A stretch of 64,000 nucleotides of DNA from Brevundimonas sp. Root1279 (GTDB lineage Bacteria; Pseudomonadota; Alphaproteobacteria; Caulobacterales; Caulobacteraceae): the NCBI RefSeq assembly GCF_001425945.1, contig NZ_LMEB01000001.1:186001-250000 (forward strand), in the 5' to 3' direction. The notes under the pieces are model-generated. The model saw only the letters and a program-made list of their open reading frames with translations, did no database searches and had not been told where the DNA came from. Shown here one piece after another: positions 53,451 through 63,336 of the stretch (position 1 is its first letter; each line of letters starts with the position of its first letter). The translations under genes and the position numbers were made by a program.

Positions 53451-54611
53451 ATGACCATCCCCTTCATCGACCTTCAGGCCCAACGCCTGCGCCTCGCCGG
53501 CAAGATCGAAGCCGCCGTCCAGGAAGCCGTCGTCGGCGGCGCCTGGGTCATGGGCCCGCAGGTCCGCCAGTTCGAGGCCGACCTCGCCGCCTTCGGCCAC
53601 GCCAAGCATGCGCTGGGCTGCGCCAACGGCACCGACGCCCTGGCCCTGCCGCTGATGGCCTGGGGCGTGGGCCGCGGCGACGCCGTCTTCGTGCCCAGCT
53701 TCACCTTCGCCGCCACGGCCGAGATCGTGCCGTGGTTCGACGCGGAGCCGGTCTTCATCGATGTCGACCCCAAGACCTACAACATGGACCCGGCCCATCT
53801 CGCCGCCGCCATCGAAGCCACGATCGCCGAGGGCCGGCTGAAGCCGCGCGTGGTCATCGCCGTCGATCTGTTCGGCCAGCCCGCCGACTATCCGGCCATC
53901 AAGGCCATCTGCGACAAGCACGGCCTGAAGCTGATCTCGGACTCGGCTCAGGGCTTCGGCTGCACCATCGACGGCGAACATCCCCTCAAATGGGCCGACA
54001 TCACCACCACCAGCTTCTTCCCGGCCAAGCCGCTCGGCTGCTACGGCGACGGCGGCGCGGTGCTGACCAATGACGACGAGCTGGCCCAGCTGATCGATTC
54101 CATCCGCGTGCACGGCAAGGCGGTGGCCATCGACCTGAAGGACCGCACCTTCGAGCACGACCCCAAATACCTGAACATGCGCATCGGGCTGAACAGCCGT
54201 CTGGACACCATCCAGGCCGCCGTCCTGATCGAGAAGCTGAAGGTCTTCGGCCAGGAGATCGAATGGCGCAACCGCATCGCGGCCCGCTACAACGAGGGCC
54301 TGCGCCCCCACGTCGCCGCCGTGCCGGACGTGCCCGCCGGGAACATCTCCAACTGGGCCCAGTACACGATCGAGCATGACGACCGCGACGGCCTCGCGGC
54401 GCACCTGAAAGAGCAGGGCGTGCCCACCGCCGTCTACTATCCGATCCCGCTGCACCTGCAGCCGGCCTACGACATCTACCCGCGCGGGCCGCAGGGGCTG
54501 CCGGTCACCGAACGCCTGAAGGACCGGGTCATCAGCCTGCCGATGCACGCCGACCTCGATGAGGCTACACAGGACCGCATCATCGCCGCCGTCGCGTCCT
54601 TCAACGCCTGA
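53451..54611 (+). CDS. DegT/DnrJ/EryC1 family nucleotide-sugar aminotransferase
   Basis: 386 residues from ATG 53451. The N-terminus MTIPFIDLQAQR and GPQVRQFEADLAAFGHAKHA are typical of the WbpE/DegT group. PLP chemistry: GCANGTDALALPLMAWGVGR (phosphate cup), DSAQGFGC, and the Schiff-base Lys in TTSFFPAKPLGCYGDGGAVL. It moves an amino group from glutamate to a keto nucleotide sugar. The next gene, 15 bases downstream, is an oxidoreductase of the type that makes 3-keto sugars, so the pair resembles WbpB-WbpE for UDP-3-amino sugar synthesis in surface polysaccharide. Confidence 0.92.
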   Translation: MTIPFIDLQAQRLRLAGKIEAAVQEAVVGGAWVMGPQVRQFEADLAAFGHAKHALGCANGTDALALPLMAWGVGRGDAVFVPSFTFAATAEIVPWFDAEPVFIDVDPKTYNMDPAHLAAAIEATIAEGRLKPRVVIAVDLFGQPADYPAIKAICDKHGLKLISDSAQGFGCTIDGEHPLKWADITTTSFFPAKPLGCYGDGGAVLTNDDELAQLIDSIRVHGKAVAIDLKDRTFEHDPKYLNMRIGLNSRLDTIQAAVLIEKLKVFGQEIEWRNRIAARYNEGLRPHVAAVPDVPAGNISNWAQYTIEHDDRDGLAAHLKEQGVPTAVYYPIPLHLQPAYDIYPRGPQGLPVTERLKDRVISLPMHADLDEATQDRIIAAVASFNA

Positions 54612-54626
54612 TTTGGGGCTGAATCC

Positions 54627-55562
54627 ATGACCACCCACCAGTCCGTCCTCAAGGTCGGCGTCGCCGGCGCCGGCGTCATGGGCCGCAACCACGCCCGCGT
54701 CCTCGCCGACATCCGCGACGTCGAGCTGACCCACGTCTTCGATCCGGACGCCGTGACCGCCGAGGGCGTCGCCGCCGCCTATGGCGCGACCGCCGTCACC
54801 GACGCCCAGGCCTTCGTCGACGCCGGCCTGGACGCCGCCGTGGTCGCCACGCCCAACCGGCACCACGCCGACCTGTCGGTGGCCCTGCTCGAGAAGGGCG
54901 TCCACGTCCTGGTCGAAAAGCCGATCGCCGCGACCCTCGAGGACGCGCGACGCATGATCGACGCGGCCAAGGCCAACAACCGCGTCCTGATGGTCGGCCA
55001 GGTCGAGCGCTTCAATCCCGCCGTCGACGCGGTCAAGCGCGCCATCACCGGCGAGGACGTCATCTCCATCCAGATCACCCGCGTCGGCCCCTTCCCGCCG
55101 CGCATGGGCGAGGTCGGGGTGGTCATCGACCTGGCGGTCCACGACATCGACATCATCCGCCACCTGACGGATTCCGAGATCGTCGAGGTCCAGCCGCAGC
55201 TGGCCCGCACCAAGGCCGAGCGCGAGGACACGGCCCTGCTCCAGTTCCGCCTCGAGAGCGGGGCGATCGCCCACATCACCACCAACTGGGTCACGCCTTA
55301 CAAGACCCGCACCCTGCAGGTGGCGACCAAGAACAAGTTCGTGGTGGCCGACCTGATGACCCGCCAGGTCACCGAGTATTTCGGCCAGCAGCCCGACGGC
55401 TCCTACTCGACCCGCGGCGTGATGAGCTGGCCCAACGAGCCCCTCAAGAAGGAGCTCGAAGCCTTCGCCCACGCCATCCGCACCGGCGAGCCTCCGGCCG
55501 TCACCGGCGAGGACGGCCTGCGGAACCTGGAAGTCGCGCTGCGGTGCTTGGGGGAGGGCTAA
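54627..55562 (+). CDS. Gfo/Idh/MocA family NAD(P)-dependent sugar oxidoreductase
   Basis: 311 residues. Rossmann start VGVAGAGVMGRNHARVLADI, the family EKP motif in HVLVEKPIAATLEDARRMID, and GQVERFNPAVDAVKRAITGE and GVVIDLAVHDIDIIRHL (catalytic Asp/His region). Proteins such as WbpB oxidise a nucleotide-sugar C3 hydroxyl before transamination. The close spacing after the aminotransferase supports this. The exact sugar is not known; no acyltransferase gene for the next step is nearby. Confidence 0.9.
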   Translation: MTTHQSVLKVGVAGAGVMGRNHARVLADIRDVELTHVFDPDAVTAEGVAAAYGATAVTDAQAFVDAGLDAAVVATPNRHHADLSVALLEKGVHVLVEKPIAATLEDARRMIDAAKANNRVLMVGQVERFNPAVDAVKRAITGEDVISIQITRVGPFPPRMGEVGVVIDLAVHDIDIIRHLTDSEIVEVQPQLARTKAEREDTALLQFRLESGAIAHITTNWVTPYKTRTLQVATKNKFVVADLMTRQVTEYFGQQPDGSYSTRGVMSWPNEPLKKELEAFAHAIRTGEPPAVTGEDGLRNLEVALRCLGEG

Positions 55563-55598
55563 GCCCCGCTCATTGAGCTGCTTTTCAATCCCGCTCAT

Positions 55599-55614
55599 CC
55601 CGGCGAAAGCCGGG
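55599..55614. repeat. Single CCCGGCGAAAGCCGGG palindrome
   Basis: A 16-base hairpin with 6-bp arms (CCCGGC/GCCGGG) around GAAA, preceded by CTCAT. The same CTCAT-plus-core unit occurs at 57528-57548, and a variant pair at 17818-17927. It lies in the 160-base gap between the convergent oxidoreductase and 99-residue genes; the rest of that gap shows no gene. Confidence 0.75.
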
Positions 55615-55722
55615 ACCCAGTCCTGTCCAGCTTGACGCCGGCCTAGCCGTGAATGGTCAAGCTTGGCTTTCGGAATCGCACGGTGGCCTCGGCTTGACGC
55701 GCCGAGCCCGTCGAGGTCGGGG

Positions 55723-56022
55723 CTAGAGCCCGTTCAGTCGCCGCAGTTCGGCGTCGTCCGGGTATTCGTCGAGCTGTTGAACCAGCCGGTCGGCGTCGTA
55801 GGGAATGTCCGTCACGCCGGGGATCGGCTTGTACCGGCCCCAACCCTGGTGGTCGTAGTGGGCCTGCATCGCCGCCTCGATCGTCTCGGCGTAGACGACG
55901 TAGAGCTGCTCGCTCGGCCCGTCGATGCGCTCAAGCTGCGCTATCGCCTCCGGCGAGGACAGCCAGAACGCCAGACCATCGCGCTCGAGAAACCGGCGAC
56001 CCTCGTGCCGCAGGAAGGGCAT
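55723..56022 (-). CDS. Conserved-looking hypothetical protein
   Basis: 99 residues from ATG 56022, which shares one base with the MaoC stop, supporting real translation. The sequence is soluble and mixed alpha/beta with aromatic-rich parts (HYDHQGWGRYKPIPGVTDIP), ends DAELRRLNGL, and has no membrane segment or metal motif that I can see. I do not recognise the family. It ends the three-gene minus-strand operon with MaoC and the dehydratase. Confidence 0.7.
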   Translation of the reverse strand: MPFLRHEGRRFLERDGLAFWLSSPEAIAQLERIDGPSEQLYVVYAETIEAAMQAHYDHQGWGRYKPIPGVTDIPYDADRLVQQLDEYPDDAELRRLNGL

Positions 56023-56504
56023 CAGCCCCCCACCATCTGCATCCCCAGCCACTCGGCCACCAGCGCGGGCTTCTCCGCGCCTTCGATCTCGACGGTGACC
56101 TCGTGCTTGATCAGCCAGCGGCCGCCGCCCCTGTCCTCGGCGCTGAGCAGCTTGAACCGCCCGCGCACGTTCGAGCCGGTCGGCACCGGGGCCAGGAAGC
56201 GCAGCTTGTCGAAGCCGTAGTTGACGCCCATCACCACGCCCTCGAGCGGCGGCACGGCGTCGTAGGTCATGGCCGACAGCAGGCTCAGCGTCAGGAAGCC
56301 GTGCGCGATGGTCCCGCCGAACGGGGTGGCCTTGGCCGCTTCCGGATCGATGTGGATGAACTGGCGGTCCTCGGTGATCTCGGCGAAGGCGTCGATGCGG
56401 GCCTGGTCGACCCGGATCCATCGGCTGACCCCGACCTCCTGGCCGATCAGGCCGGCGAGGTCGGCGGTCGGCGTCGGGACGCCCTTGCGTTCGGTGCGGC
56501 TCAT
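56022..56504 (-). CDS. MaoC family (R)-specific enoyl-CoA hydratase-like protein
   Basis: 160 residues. The hot-dog fold hydratase motif is DRQFIHIDPEAA followed by TPFGGTIAHGFLTLSLLSAM (catalytic Asp and His). GVNYGFDKLRFLAPVPTGSN is also typical of the NodN/MaoC branch. It probably hydrates trans-2-enoyl-CoA to (R)-3-hydroxyacyl-CoA; in a strain with PHA granules (a phasin gene is in the window) it could feed PHA synthesis, but this is inference. Starts 13 bases downstream of the dehydratase stop. Confidence 0.9.
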   Translation of the reverse strand: MSRTERKGVPTPTADLAGLIGQEVGVSRWIRVDQARIDAFAEITEDRQFIHIDPEAAKATPFGGTIAHGFLTLSLLSAMTYDAVPPLEGVVMGVNYGFDKLRFLAPVPTGSNVRGRFKLLSAEDRGGGRWLIKHEVTVEIEGAEKPALVAEWLGMQMVGG

Positions 56505-56517
56505 GCGTGCGGCCTTC

Positions 56518-57507
56518 TTAGGGGATGGGGGTGAATCGGTCTTCGATGATGGCGGCGAACAGGGCCGGGTCGACGTTGCCGCCCGACAGCACCACCGCCG
56601 TGGTGCGGTCCTTCGCCTCGATCTTGCCGGCCAGCAGGGCCGCCAGCGACACGGCGCCGCCGGGCTCGACCACCAGCTTCAGCACCCGGAAAGCATAGCG
56701 CACCGCCTCGGCCACCTCGGCGTCCGAGACGGTCTCGATGCGGGCCAGCCTTCGGTTGATCGGGAAGGTCAGCTCGCCCGGCCGGTCGGTCATCAGGGCG
56801 TCGCAGATGGTCCCCGGCGCGGCGGCGTGGGTCAGCCGCTCGCCCGCCGCCATCGACAGCAGGGTGTCGTTGTAGTGCTGCGGCTCGACGCCGATCACTG
56901 GCGCGTCGGGCGCCAGGGCCGCCATCGACAGGTTGATGCCGGCGATCAGCCCGCCGCCCGAGGCGCCGCAGACCAGCTGCTCGACCGTCGCGCCGACCTC
57001 GGCCGCCTGTTCGACGATCTCCAGCCCGGTGGTGCCCTGGCCCTCGATCACGAACGGATCGTCGAACGGCCGCACCAGAACCGAGCCGCGCGTCTCGGCG
57101 ATCTCCTCGCCGATGGCCTCGCGGCTTTCGGCATATCGGTCGTACAGCCGCACCTCGCCGCCGAAGCCGATGACCCCCTCGACCTTCACCTTGGGGCTGT
57201 CGGCGGGCATGACGATGATGGCCGAGGTCCCCATCATCCGCGCCGCGCAGGCCACCGCCTGGGCGTGGTTGCCGGACGAGTAGGCGACGACACCGCGCTT
57301 CAGCTCCTCCGTCGTCAGCCGGCTGATGCGGTTGTAGGCGCCGCGGAATTTGAAGGCCCCGGCGCGCTGCAGGTTCTCGGCCTTGAGCAGCACCCGCCCG
57401 CCGACCTGCTCGTTCAGGGCCGGGCTCTCGATCAGCGGGGTGCGCACGGCGTGGCCGGCGATCTGGCGGGCGGCGTCGCGGACGCCTTCGAAGGAAGCGG
57501 TGTGCAT
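56518..57507 (-). CDS. Fold-type II PLP-dependent serine/threonine dehydratase
   Basis: 329 residues, without the C-terminal ACT regulatory domain of biosynthetic IlvA. PLP Lys in RAGAFKFRGAYNRI near residue 53, YSSGNHAQAVACAARMM for substrate binding, glycine loop CGASGGGLIAG and a C-terminal LSGGNVDP. This size matches catabolic threonine dehydratase or serine racemase-like enzymes; it could act on threonine, serine or hydroxyaspartate. First gene of a minus-strand operon with the MaoC protein. Confidence 0.9.
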   Translation of the reverse strand: MHTASFEGVRDAARQIAGHAVRTPLIESPALNEQVGGRVLLKAENLQRAGAFKFRGAYNRISRLTTEELKRGVVAYSSGNHAQAVACAARMMGTSAIIVMPADSPKVKVEGVIGFGGEVRLYDRYAESREAIGEEIAETRGSVLVRPFDDPFVIEGQGTTGLEIVEQAAEVGATVEQLVCGASGGGLIAGINLSMAALAPDAPVIGVEPQHYNDTLLSMAAGERLTHAAAPGTICDALMTDRPGELTFPINRRLARIETVSDAEVAEAVRYAFRVLKLVVEPGGAVSLAALLAGKIEAKDRTTAVVLSGGNVDPALFAAIIEDRFTPIP

Positions 57508-57532
57508 GCGCTAGCCATACCGCCCCGCTCAT

Positions 57533-57548
57533 CCCGGCGAAAGCCGGG
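57533..57548. repeat. Single CCCGGCGAAAGCCGGG palindrome
   Basis: Same 16-base core as at 55599, again preceded by CGCTCAT, 26 bases upstream of the dehydratase start and just before a long nonamer-armed hairpin. It may be a dispersed palindromic repeat rather than a site for this promoter. Confidence 0.75.
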
Positions 57549-57575
57549 CATCCGAGGGTCGAGCGGCCGCTTGAA

Positions 57576-57684
57576 GGTTCGTCACGAAGGACACGAAGAA
57601 AATCCACGAAGGGCACAAAGAGACCTGCGCCCCTCGACCTCCTTCGTGTCCTTCGTGCCCCCTTGGTGTCCTTCGTGACGAACC
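57576..57684. repeat. Nonamer-armed intergenic hairpin, CACGAAGGA type
   Basis: Outer arms 57576-57598 and 57661-57684 pair over about 22 of 23 bases (GGTTCGTCACGAAGGACAC start). Inside, both strands repeat CACGAAGGA-like nonamers (CACGAAGAA, CACGAAGGG; complement TCCTTCGTG at least three times). It lies between the divergent dehydratase and glycerol kinase genes. The design (hairpin arms made of short tandem units) is like the heptamer hairpins but with a 9-base unit. Confidence 0.85.
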
Positions 57685-57763
57685 GACCGGCGGTGCATGC
57701 AGGGCTGACAGGTTCCGGCTGCGCCGGGATTGAGTCTCGCCGACCAAGCTCTAGCATCCGCTC

Positions 57764-59253
<1,490 letters not shown>

Positions 59254-59257
<4 letters not shown>

Positions 59258-60330
59258 CGACAGCCGCTTCTGAAGACGCCCAATCGACCTTTTCGGGCAC
59301 CCGCGAGGTCGACCCCCGCTACGCGCTGGACGAGGCGGCGCTCGACGCCTGGCTCAGCGCTCATGTCGACGGCTACGAGGGCCCGTTGACGGTCCGCCAG
59401 TTCAAGGGCGGCCAGTCCAACCCGACCTATGAACTGACCACGCCCGGGCGGGCCTACGTCCTGCGCCGCAAGCCGCCCGGGACCCTGCTGCCCAGCGCCC
59501 ACGCCGTGGACCGCGAGTTCACCGTCATCTCGGCCCTGCACGCCCAAGGATACCCGGTCGCCCGCCCGCATGCTCTGTGCACGGACGATACGGTCATCGG
59601 CTCGATGTTCTACGTCATGGACAAGGTCGACGGTCGGGTCCTGTGGGACCTCAAACTGCCCGGCCTGGAGCCCGCCGAGCGCCGCGCCATCTATGAGTCC
59701 CAGGTGGATGCGCTGGCCGCCCTGCACCGCTTCGACCCGGCCGCCATCGGACTCGCCGACTACGGTCGCCCGGGCAACTATTTCGAGCGCCAGGTCGGGC
59801 GCTGGACCAAGCAGTACCGCGCCTCGGAGATCGAGCCGATCGAGGCCATGGACCGGCTGATCGACTTCCTGCCGCGCACCCTGCCGCCCGAGGCCCCGGC
59901 CCGGATCGTCCACGGCGACTTCCGTCTCGACAACCTGATCCTCGACCCGGCCGAGGCCAGGGTCCGCGCCGTCCTGGACTGGGAGCTGTCGACGCTGGGC
60001 GACCCCATGGCCGACTTCTCCTACCTGCTGATCGCCTGGGCCATACCGCAGGAGGCGCGCAACGGCCTGGCCGGCGCCGATCTCGAGGCCCTGGGCATTC
60101 CTTCGGTGGAGGAGATGGTCGCGCGCTACGCCGAACAGACCGGCCAGCGCCCGCAGAACCTCGACTGGCTGTTCGCCTACAACCTGTTCCGCCTGGCGGC
60201 CATATGCCAGGGCATCGCCGGCCGCGTCCGCGACGGCACCGCCGCTTCGCCCCAGGCCCGCACCATGGCCGCCCAGGTGCCCTTCCTCGCCGCCGGCGCG
60301 TGGAGCTTCGCCCAGAAGGCCGGGGCCTGA
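59254..60330 (+). CDS. APH-type phosphotransferase family protein (ACAD10/11-like kinase)
   Basis: 358 residues from ATG 59254, overlapping the glpK stop (ATGA). Kinase motifs: VRQFKGGQSNPTYELTTPGR, LRRKPPGTLLPSAHAVDREF (Lys and Glu of the lobe), catalytic HGDFRLDNLILDP and metal-binding LDWELSTLGDPMAD. This wording is the group fused to acyl-CoA dehydrogenase in animal ACAD10/11, which phosphorylates 4-hydroxyacyl-CoAs for their degradation. The overlap with glycerol kinase is unusual. No antibiotic role is implied. Confidence 0.9.
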
Positions 60331-60379
60331 GCGAAATCGGTCTCGACGGTCGCAGACCGGCAAGGCTCAGATTTCGCTC
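60329..60379. terminator. Nested hairpin between convergent genes
   Basis: GAGCGAAATC (60329-60338) pairs perfectly with GATTTCGCTC (60370-60379), and inside CGGTCT pairs with AGACCG (60338-60343, 60354-60359). The APH-type gene stop overlaps the left arm, and the gene on the opposite strand ends 12 bases beyond the right arm. A bidirectional terminator is likely, though the U run is weak. Confidence 0.6.
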
Positions 60380-60390
60380 GAACGAAGACC

Positions 60391-61374
60391 CTAGTTCGTC
60401 AGCACCTGCACCCGGGTCCACACCGGCCCGCGGTTGACCACGTCGATGCGCAGGCGCGCCGGGGCGTTCGGCGACAGGGTGCAGACCGGATAGTGGTCGC
60501 CGCGCCCGTCGGTGCACAGGGTGCGGCCGCTGGCGTCTCGCACCACCAGGTCGACATCGGTGTCGCCGTCGCCGATCGCCGCCACCCGCAGGATCTCAAG
60601 CCCGCGCGCATCGACGTCGAAGCTCCAGCTTTCGCGTGATCCCAGGCGCCTGACGGTCGAGATGGGGCCGGCCCCGAACGGCGAGGATTGCACACCCAGG
60701 GGCGGCGCGGCCGGCGCGGCGGGCCTCGGCGCGGGCATGACCGGCGCCGGCAGGGTGGGCACCGGCGGCTCCATCCGGGCCGGCGGCGGCGGGGGAGGAG
60801 CAGGAGGAGCAGGCGGCGGCGGCGGCGGCGGCGGCGGAGGCGGAGGGGGCGCGGGCGGGGGCGGGGCCGCGTCGTCGGCCTGGGCCTCACGCTCCCGTTC
60901 GCGCGCCTCGGCCTCCTCCTGGGCGCGCTTTTCCGCCAAGGCCGCCTCGCGGCGCTCGCGCTCCCAGGCTTCGCGGCTGTTGTCGCGTTCGACGCGGTTG
61001 CCGGTGACCACCACCTCGTCGATGCTGGTTCGGTCGGCGGCGTTCCCAGCCAGGACCGCCGCCTCCTGAAGCAGGGCGTCCGGCGCCAGCACCGGGTCCA
61101 GGCCCGGATCCCCGCCCAGGCCGGAACGCATCGGCAGTTCGGCCAACATGCGCGCCGCTTCCCGCAGCATCTCGGGGTCGTTTTGTTGGCGGCCCTGTGC
61201 GGCCAGTTCAGCAGCGGCCACCGCGCGGCTGACGGCGCGGGACTCCGGCGTCTCGCGCGCCTCGGCGAGTTGCACGGGGGCAGGCGGCCCCTGCCGAGCC
61301 AGGGCCGTCCCCGCCGGCGCCGCGCAGGCCAGCACAAGGCCGACGGCGGTCAGGAGGCGGGCGTTGTGGCTCAT
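60391..61374 (-). CDS. Secreted proline-rich protein with TonB-receptor-like DEVVVTG motif
   Basis: 327 residues. A signal peptide (MSHNARLLTAVGLVLACAAP, cleavage after ALA near residue 26) is followed by helical residues 40-110, then SIDEVVVTGNRVE, a Glu/Arg-rich coiled coil (about 131-166), an extended run of prolines and alanines (about 168-225) encoded by a GGC/GGA repeat, and a C-terminal beta domain (RRLGSRESWSFDVDARGLEI to the end) resembling pre-peptidase/PPC folds with a DGDTDVDL loop. Function unknown. The polyproline tract may span the periplasm, as in TonB. Confidence 0.7.
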   Translation of the reverse strand: MSHNARLLTAVGLVLACAAPAGTALARQGPPAPVQLAEARETPESRAVSRAVAAAELAAQGRQQNDPEMLREAARMLAELPMRSGLGGDPGLDPVLAPDALLQEAAVLAGNAADRTSIDEVVVTGNRVERDNSREAWERERREAALAEKRAQEEAEAREREREAQADDAAPPPPAPPPPPPPPPPPPPAPPAPPPPPPARMEPPVPTLPAPVMPAPRPAAPAAPPLGVQSSPFGAGPISTVRRLGSRESWSFDVDARGLEILRVAAIGDGDTDVDLVVRDASGRTLCTDGRGDHYPVCTLSPNAPARLRIDVVNRGPVWTRVQVLTN

Positions 61375-61461
61375 GGGATAGCCTGTATTCTCAGCGCTCT
61401 AGGGCGGCCAAGCTTGCACTGTCACGGGGCGGCCACAAGCGCCAGTGACGGAAGCTGACGG

Positions 61462-62214
61462 TCAGTGCGGATCCAGAACGGCGCCGTTGAGGATCCGCCG
61501 ATCGCCTCGGGCCTGCACAAGCACGGCCACGGCCTCGCCGTCCTCGACGCCCTGCGGCAGGTCATACAGCACCGGCCGACCGGTCCATTCCCCGAGATTG
61601 CGCACCGCCCGCACGACATTGACCTGGCGCACGGTGCGGCCGCGATTGTCGCCGCGGTCGATCTGCACCGTCTGCGGCCCGGGCTTGTAGATCACCGCCA
61701 CCACCTCGGCGCCGCCGGACGGCGCCCGGCCGGAGCCGACTCCCACCTGGTCGCCGGATTCGCGGAACTCGATCTCCGGCGGGAAGACACGCCGCGCGGC
61801 CTCTTCCTCGATCGCCGCCTTCAGCGCCGCGTTCTGGGCGCCCGCGACCTGGCGGCGTCCGTCGATGACCACCTGCGGCGTCGATACGTCGCGCAGCCGG
61901 AGGGGACGGCTGTAGGCGCGCTGGCGCTGGGCGAACTCGGGTCGGGCGAAGGTGTCCTGCCAGCCGAGATAGTCCCAGTAGTCGACGGCGTAGGTCAGGG
62001 CGATGACGCCCGGCTCGTCGGCCACCGCCTCAATGCGGGCGTTGGCCTCGGGGCAGCCGGCGCAGCCCTGGGCGGTGAACAGTTCGACGATGACCGGCTC
62101 GACCGGCGCGTCGCGCAGGTTCGCGCGCGTCGGTGCCGGCTGGGCGCTCGACCCTGCCGCAATCACTGCGGCCGTCGCGACCGCCGCAGGGATGACCCAG
62201 ACCCTTGAATGCAT
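61462..62214 (-). CDS. DUF1223 thioredoxin-like secreted protein
   Basis: 250 residues from ATG 62214. Signal peptide with cleavage near SSA/QPA (residue 25). VIVELFTAQGCAGCPEANAR places a CxxC (CAGC) at the start of a thioredoxin-like domain, followed by ALTYAVDYWDYLGWQDTFAR and STPQVVIDGRRQVAG (the cis-Pro region). This order is diagnostic of DUF1223. It is probably a periplasmic thiol-disulfide protein of unknown partner. It stands alone, starting about 65 bases after the next small gene's end. Confidence 0.9.
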   Translation of the reverse strand: MHSRVWVIPAAVATAAVIAAGSSAQPAPTRANLRDAPVEPVIVELFTAQGCAGCPEANARIEAVADEPGVIALTYAVDYWDYLGWQDTFARPEFAQRQRAYSRPLRLRDVSTPQVVIDGRRQVAGAQNAALKAAIEEEAARRVFPPEIEFRESGDQVGVGSGRAPSGGAEVVAVIYKPGPQTVQIDRGDNRGRTVRQVNVVRAVRNLGEWTGRPVLYDLPQGVEDGEAVAVLVQARGDRRILNGAVLDPH

Positions 62215-62278
62215 GGCGCGGAGCTTAATCAGAAGGCTCGCTGACGCGCCCCTCATTTTCCCGTGAGGCCCGGAAGGT

Positions 62279-62524
62279 TCAGACGCGGATGTCGAGCAGC
62301 GAGCCCGGGCGCTGCATCCGCTCCTCGGAGGCGCGGGCGAAGGCGGGGGCCGCACGGGCCGCCGGGGCGGCCTCCGGCTCGAGCTTCACCCCGTCCAGCG
62401 CCGCCTTGAAGAAATCCGACCGCGAGGCGCGCACCGGCGAGCCCGCCGGGTCGCGCGTCGGCAGTTGCACCGGAGCCTTGCTCGGGAACAGCGGGGACTG
62501 CAGCGGGGGACGAATCGCGCTCAT
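62279..62524 (-). CDS. Small hypothetical protein, proline/alanine-rich
   Basis: 81 residues from ATG 62524 (MSAIRPPLQSPLFPSKAPVQ). The sequence is largely disordered with one predicted helix around SDFFKAALDGVKLEPE and ends GSLLDIRV. No signal peptide or membrane segment. Family not recognised; the motif-like SRSDFFKAAL could be a binding peptide. Upstream lies an AT-richer stretch with TTAAC repeats that may hold its promoter. Confidence 0.55.
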   Translation of the reverse strand: MSAIRPPLQSPLFPSKAPVQLPTRDPAGSPVRASRSDFFKAALDGVKLEPEAAPAARAAPAFARASEERMQRPGSLLDIRV

Positions 62525-62584
62525 GCCGACAGGGTTAATGAAAACCGTCGGTAAAGGGTTAACGGCCGTTAGCCGTGATCGGCC

Positions 62585-63181
62585 CTAGCGCGTCGTGGCG
62601 GTCGGCAGCGGGCGCGGCGGGGCCTGGATGGCGGCGACCATGGCCTCGATCTCGGCGTCGTTGATCAGCGGCCCCGAGGACTTGGCCACGACCTTGCCCA
62701 TGGCGTCGACGGCGAAGGTCTCCGGCGCGCCGGTGATGCCCAGGTCCAGACCGGCCCGGCCCTCCTGGTCGACCAGCACCATGGAATACGGGTCGCCCAG
62801 CTCGTCGAGGAAGCGGCGGGTGGCGATCGGATCGTCCTTCCAGGCCACCCCGACCACGGCCACGCCGCGCGCCTTCAGCTCCATCAGCTTGGGGTGCTCG
62901 ATCTTGCAGGGCGCGCACCAGCTGGCGAAGACGTTGACCAGCATCGGCTTGCCGACGCCGGCGGTCTTGAGGTCCAGCACGCCCGGCCCAGCCTTGTCGC
63001 CCGTCAGCATCGGCAGGACGGTCTCGGGGATCTGCTGCCCGACCAGGGCCGAGGGGCGGTACTCGCTGCTCTGGCCGCCCTCGGCCAGCGAGCGTCCGGC
63101 GACGTCGCCCAGCCGCATGGCGGCGAACACCACCAGGGCGACGATCCCGACCAGGGGAATGACGGCCAGCCAGCGCTTCAC
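62585..63181 (-). CDS. ccmG: Thiol:disulfide interchange protein CcmG/DsbE
   Basis: 198 residues from GTG 63181, overlapping the ccmD stop. One N-terminal anchor (LAVIPLVGIVALVVFAAMRL) precedes a periplasmic thioredoxin domain with LVNVFASWCAPCKIEHPKLM (WCAPC active site), AVVGVAWKDDPIATRRFLDE and GITGAPETFAVDAMGKV (GAPE loop, cis-Pro). CcmG keeps apocytochrome c cysteines reduced for heme attachment. It is the last gene of the ccmC-ccmD-ccmG run in the window. Confidence 0.95.
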   Translation of the reverse strand: MKRWLAVIPLVGIVALVVFAAMRLGDVAGRSLAEGGQSSEYRPSALVGQQIPETVLPMLTGDKAGPGVLDLKTAGVGKPMLVNVFASWCAPCKIEHPKLMELKARGVAVVGVAWKDDPIATRRFLDELGDPYSMVLVDQEGRAGLDLGITGAPETFAVDAMGKVVAKSSGPLINDAEIEAMVAAIQAPPRPLPTATTR

Positions 63182-63333
63182 GAGCGGGTTTCCTTCTCGA
63201 GGCGGCGCAGCTCCGCCGACCAGCGGCGAGCGCTCAGCAGGGCGCGCCCGGCCACCGCGGCCAACACCACGGCGCTGATGCCCCAGGCGGGCCAGACGAA
63301 GGCGGCGTAGGCGCCCATGTCGAGGTCGAGCAT
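63178..63333 (-). CDS. ccmD: Heme exporter protein CcmD
   Basis: 51 residues from ATG 63333. LDLDMGAYAAFVWPAWGISA begins the typical CcmD pattern (Tyr-x-x-Phe-Val-Trp-Pro-Ala-Trp), one transmembrane helix follows, and the basic tail ARRWSAELRRLEKE ends it. CcmD is the small subunit that helps release holo-CcmE from the CcmABCD complex. It overlaps ccmG by four bases (GTGA) and lies 3 bases after the ccmC stop. Confidence 0.92.
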   Translation of the reverse strand: MLDLDMGAYAAFVWPAWGISAVVLAAVAGRALLSARRWSAELRRLEKETRS

Positions 63334-63336
63334 CGG

